Below, piece after piece: positions 61,281-64,000 of a stretch of DNA of 64,000 nt. The notes under the pieces are model-generated. The model did no database searches. It was not told the DNA's origin and was given only the letters and a program-made list of their open reading frames with translations. A program made the translations under genes and the position numbers. Source of the stretch: Pseudomonas sp. AB6. Its GTDB lineage: Bacteria; Pseudomonadota; Gammaproteobacteria; Pseudomonadales; Pseudomonadaceae. Location of the stretch: positions 4,510,001 to 4,574,000 of the forward strand of contig NZ_JAVIWJ010000001.1 of assembly GCF_034314105.1 (NCBI RefSeq). Direction: 5' to 3'. Positions within the stretch are counted from its first letter, which is position 1. The number at the start of each line of letters is the position of its first letter.

Positions 61281-62459
61281 TCAGCCGAGACTTTTGCCTA
61301 GCAATGCGTGGTATAGCTCGCTGTCACCCAGGATACCGACCACTTTGTTGTCTTCCTGTAGGACCAGTTTATTGCCGGTCTGGTAGCGGATTTGCAGCGC
61401 GTCGCGCATGCCGATGTTGGAATGCACCAAGGTTGGACGGCGGCCTAGGGTTTCCACCGATTGTCCCGGAGCCCAATTTTGAAGGTCGATATTGGCTGCA
61501 CCTTGTCGAGCGCCAGTGACGGAATTGCCTTCACCCAAGCCAATCCACGAATCACCGCCCGGATCGAGACACACTTCACCGTTTACGCGAGTGCAGTTAT
61601 CCAGTGTTCGCATCAGGCTGCGGCCGCACAACACGTTGAGGGGATTGGTGTGAGCAACGAAGGTTCTTACGTAGTCATCGGCCGGGTTGAGGACGATTTC
61701 TTCAGGCTTGCTGTATTGGACAATCCGACCGTCTTTCATGATCGCGATCCGGCTGCCTAGCTTTAGGGCTTCATCAAGGTCGTGGCTTACGAACACGATA
61801 GTTTTGTTCAGCTTGCGTTGCAGTTCCAGCAGTTCGTCTTGAAGGCCTTGGCGGATCAGCGGGTCGAGCGCGGAAAACGGCTCGTCCATCAACAGAATAT
61901 CGGCGTCCATGGCCAGCGCGCGAGCTAGACCGACACGCTGTTGCATGCCACCGGAAAGCTCGTTGGGTTTCTTATTGCGCCATTGGACAAGGCCTACTAG
62001 CTCGAGTTTTTCATCTACCAACTTGTTACGTTCTTGAGGCGCACGGTGCTGCATTTCCAAGCCGAAACTGATGTTCTCGCGAACCGTAAGCCAAGGCATT
62101 AGCGCGAATTTTTGGAAGACCATGGCGATACGCTTAGTACGCATCAACTTCAGTTCAGCGGGTGTGCACGAGGCGATATCGATTTGCGCGCCCTCGTGTT
62201 CAACAAATAGCTTGCCGCGGCTGACCGTGTTCAGGCCATTGATGCAGCGCAGCAAGCTGGATTTGCCAGAGCCGGAAAGCCCCATCAAAACGCAGATTTC
62301 ACCTTTCTCAATGTCCAGGCTCGCATTTTCAACGCCGACGATCTGCCCGGTCTTCTTAAGGATTTGGTCGCGAGTCATCCCATTGTCGAGAAGCTTCAGG
62401 GCTTCACGGGGGTCTCTGGCAAAAACAACATCTACGTTCTCAAAGCGAATTATGCTCAT
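61281..62459 (-). CDS. cbcV: Choline/betaine ABC transporter ATPase CbcV
   Basis: 392 residues. Walker A GLSGSGKSSLL, signature LSGGMQQRVGLARAL, Walker B DILLMDEPFSALD, switch His in VFVSHDLDEAL. The C-terminal region after about residue 270 has a CBS-like part (LQIRYQTGNKLVLQEDNKVV), typical of ProV/OpuA-type ATPases. It drives uptake of quaternary amines with CbcW and CbcX. The ATG overlaps the cbcW stop (62456-62459). Confidence 0.93.
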   Translation of the reverse strand: MSIIRFENVDVVFARDPREALKLLDNGMTRDQILKKTGQIVGVENASLDIEKGEICVLMGLSGSGKSSLLRCINGLNTVSRGKLFVEHEGAQIDIASCTPAELKLMRTKRIAMVFQKFALMPWLTVRENISFGLEMQHRAPQERNKLVDEKLELVGLVQWRNKKPNELSGGMQQRVGLARALAMDADILLMDEPFSALDPLIRQGLQDELLELQRKLNKTIVFVSHDLDEALKLGSRIAIMKDGRIVQYSKPEEIVLNPADDYVRTFVAHTNPLNVLCGRSLMRTLDNCTRVNGEVCLDPGGDSWIGLGEGNSVTGARQGAANIDLQNWAPGQSVETLGRRPTLVHSNIGMRDALQIRYQTGNKLVLQEDNKVVGILGDSELYHALLGKSLG

Positions 62460-63319
62460 GCGTCACCCGGTATTTTTGCATCAGGTTGTTTGCAGATACG
62501 ATCGAGCATGATCGCTAGCAATACGATTGCCAGGCCTGCTTCGAAGCCCAAAGCGATGTCCGCCGTGTTCAGCGCATTGACCACGGGTTTGCCCAGGCCG
62601 TCCGCGCCCACCAGTGCCGCGATTACCACCATCGACAATGACAACATGATGCATTGGGTGATGCCTGCCGCGATGCTTGGCATAGCGTGGGGCAATTCGA
62701 TGCGAGAAAGCAGTTGGCGACGTGAGCAGCCGAAGGCTTTGCCAGCGTCCAGCAACTCTTGCGGTACGTCGCGAATACCCAGGTAAGTCAGGCGGATCGG
62801 CGCGGCTATCGCAAACACCACTGTCGAGATCAGGCCAGGTACTACACCCAGACCAAATAGGGTCAGAGTAGGAATAAGGTAAACGAAGGTTGGTACGGTC
62901 TGCATTAGGTCCAGGACCGGACGCATCAGGGTGTAGAACAAGGGTCTGTGAGCAGCGACAATGCCTAATGGCACCCCAATGATGACGCACACAAAGGTCG
63001 CGAATAGCACCTGTGCCAAGGTTTCCATGGTTTCTTGCCAATAACCCAGGTTGAGGATCAGCAAAAACGAAAGGATGACGAATGCGGTCAGGCCCCACTT
63101 GCGCTGAATATAGTGCGCGAGCAGCGCGATCAGGCCAATCAATGCCAGCGGATTGAACCACGTCAGGGCAAATGTTACCCCGTGGATCAATGATTCCAAG
63201 GTCGAGGAAATCAAATCGAAATAGTTGGCGCCGTGTTTTGTCAGCCATTCAACAAAGGCGGCGATGTACTCGCCCAGAGGGATTTTGTGTTCAGTCAGCA
63301 TGGTATTGAATGTCCGCAT
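62456..63319 (-). CDS. cbcW: Choline/betaine ABC transporter permease CbcW
   Basis: 287 residues with about six to seven membrane helices (LALIGLIALLAHYIQ, FVILSFLLILNLGYW and others). The ATPase-contact loop is visible as DVPQELLDAGKAFGCSRRQL (EAA-type). This is the inner-membrane channel for choline, betaine or carnitine import. It is coupled to cbcV by a 4-base overlap and lies 48 bases after the binding-protein gene. Confidence 0.93.
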   Translation of the reverse strand: MRTFNTMLTEHKIPLGEYIAAFVEWLTKHGANYFDLISSTLESLIHGVTFALTWFNPLALIGLIALLAHYIQRKWGLTAFVILSFLLILNLGYWQETMETLAQVLFATFVCVIIGVPLGIVAAHRPLFYTLMRPVLDLMQTVPTFVYLIPTLTLFGLGVVPGLISTVVFAIAAPIRLTYLGIRDVPQELLDAGKAFGCSRRQLLSRIELPHAMPSIAAGITQCIMLSLSMVVIAALVGADGLGKPVVNALNTADIALGFEAGLAIVLLAIMLDRICKQPDAKIPGDA

Positions 63320-63367
63320 GCGGGGAATAATTACAACAGCAGACGGGCGAACCCGTCTGCATACCAG

Positions 63368-64000
63368 TTACTTGGCCAGCTTGGCTTTAACGGCCTCCAG
63401 GCCTGGTTTACCGTCTACTGTGGTTACACCGGCTAACCAGGCATCCAGCACCTGGGGGTTTTTCTTCAGCCAAGCGGTAGCCGCTACATTGGGTTTCATC
63501 TTGTCGTCCAAGACATTGCCCATCAGCGAACTTTCCATATTCAACGTGAACTGCAGATTCTTCAGCAACTGACCGACGTTGCTGCATTCCTGGGTATAAC
63601 CTTTGCGGGTGTTGGTGTAGATGGTTGCTTGACCGAAGTTCGGGCCGAAATAGTCGTCCCCACCGGTCAGGTACTTCATTTTAAAACGAGTGTTCATTGG
63701 ATGCGGTTCCCAGCCCAGGAACACTACTGCAGTGTTGCGGCGCTGAGCGCGATCCACCTGTGACAGCATGCCCGCTTCGCTGGATTCAACGACTTTGAAG
63801 CCCGCATCTTTGAGGCCGAAGGCGTTTTTGTCGATCATGCTCTGGATCAGGCGGTTACCGTCGTTGCCAGGTTCGATGCCGTAGATTTTGCCGTCGAGTT
63901 CTTTCTTGAATTTGGCGATATCGGCAAAGTCATGTAGACCCTTGTCGTAGAGCTCTTGAGGAACGGCCAAGGTGTATTTGGCGTTTTCCAGGTTGGCGCG
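63368..64000 (-). CDS. cbcX: Choline/betaine-binding protein CbcX (5' end outside window)
   Basis: The visible 210 residues are the C-terminal part; the frame stays open to the window edge (reading RANLENAKYTLAVPQE), so the signal peptide and start lie beyond 64000. An aromatic-rich segment VVFLGWEPHPMN and YFGPNFGQATIYTN match the quaternary-amine-binding OpuAC/ChoX family. It delivers ligand to CbcW in the periplasm. In Pseudomonas several such proteins may share one transporter, so the exact ligand is not fixed by sequence. Confidence 0.88.
   Translation of the reverse strand, partial: RANLENAKYTLAVPQELYDKGLHDFADIAKFKKELDGKIYGIEPGNDGNRLIQSMIDKNAFGLKDAGFKVVESSEAGMLSQVDRAQRRNTAVVFLGWEPHPMNTRFKMKYLTGGDDYFGPNFGQATIYTNTRKGYTQECSNVGQLLKNLQFTLNMESSLMGNVLDDKMKPNVAATAWLKKNPQVLDAWLAGVTTVDGKPGLEAVKAKLAK

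Overview
The window reads as chromosomal DNA of a fluorescent-group Pseudomonas. Gene content (betAB-betI with cbcVWX, putA/putP, dbpA, elaA, trxC, selO, mscK and cvrA homologues), dense coding with many ATGA overlaps, and scattered short palindromes of the Pseudomonas REP type (cores like GGGAGCGAATTCATTCGCGAAGG) all point that way. No rRNA, tRNA, CRISPR array, integrase or insertion sequence was recognised.

Layout. (1) 1-8474, minus strand: the upstream part of an aryl-polyene-type operon. It encodes a ketosynthase-like protein without a catalytic Cys, an acyltransferase, two acyl carrier proteins, a membrane protein, an adenylation/dehydratase fusion, a glycosyltransferase, an LpxL-like acyltransferase, an MIO aromatic ammonia-lyase, a hot-dog thioesterase and a LolA-like protein. 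It continues past the left edge. (2) 8794-12070: an orphan ParA, a PAAR protein, TrxC and two unassigned small genes, one of them secreted. (3) 12232-18883: SelO, an MscK-type channel and a CvrA-type antiporter. (4) 19153-25728: a 1040-residue toxin ending in a clostridial-toxin-like glycosyltransferase domain, an acyl-CoA dehydrogenase, and a decayed Tle-type (DUF2235) phospholipase gene. (5) 25832-36330: two GGDEF-EAL proteins flanking the divergent putA/putP pair, whose intergenic region has four GTTGCA motifs. (6) 36373-48878: housekeeping and transport genes (YgjP-like protease, ElaA, YccS, YhiN, DbpA, an MFS pump, a TldD/TldE pair, an RraA-type aldolase). (7) 49189-56397: a candidate T6SS effector locus: DUF4123 chaperone, 1104-residue LysM protein and three tandem Sel1-like candidate immunity genes, the first broken at a run of seven A. 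(8) 56398-57080: a gene-free repeat-rich stretch. (9) 57081-64000: betI-betB-betA and cbcX-cbcW-cbcV for choline uptake and oxidation to glycine betaine.

How it fits together. Choline import (Cbc) feeds oxidation by BetA and BetB, with a BetI palindrome in front of betI. Proline import (PutP) feeds PutA, which probably represses both genes through the GTTGCA sites. The PAAR gene, glycosyltransferase toxin, phospholipase remnant and DUF4123-LysM-Sel1 locus are antibacterial or anti-host accessory genes with no T6SS core genes nearby, so any secretion machine must be encoded elsewhere. The strongest leads are the DUF4123-LysM-Sel1 locus with its frameshift site, the TcdB-like toxin, and the polyene operon whose ammonia-lyase has an unusual selectivity pair.
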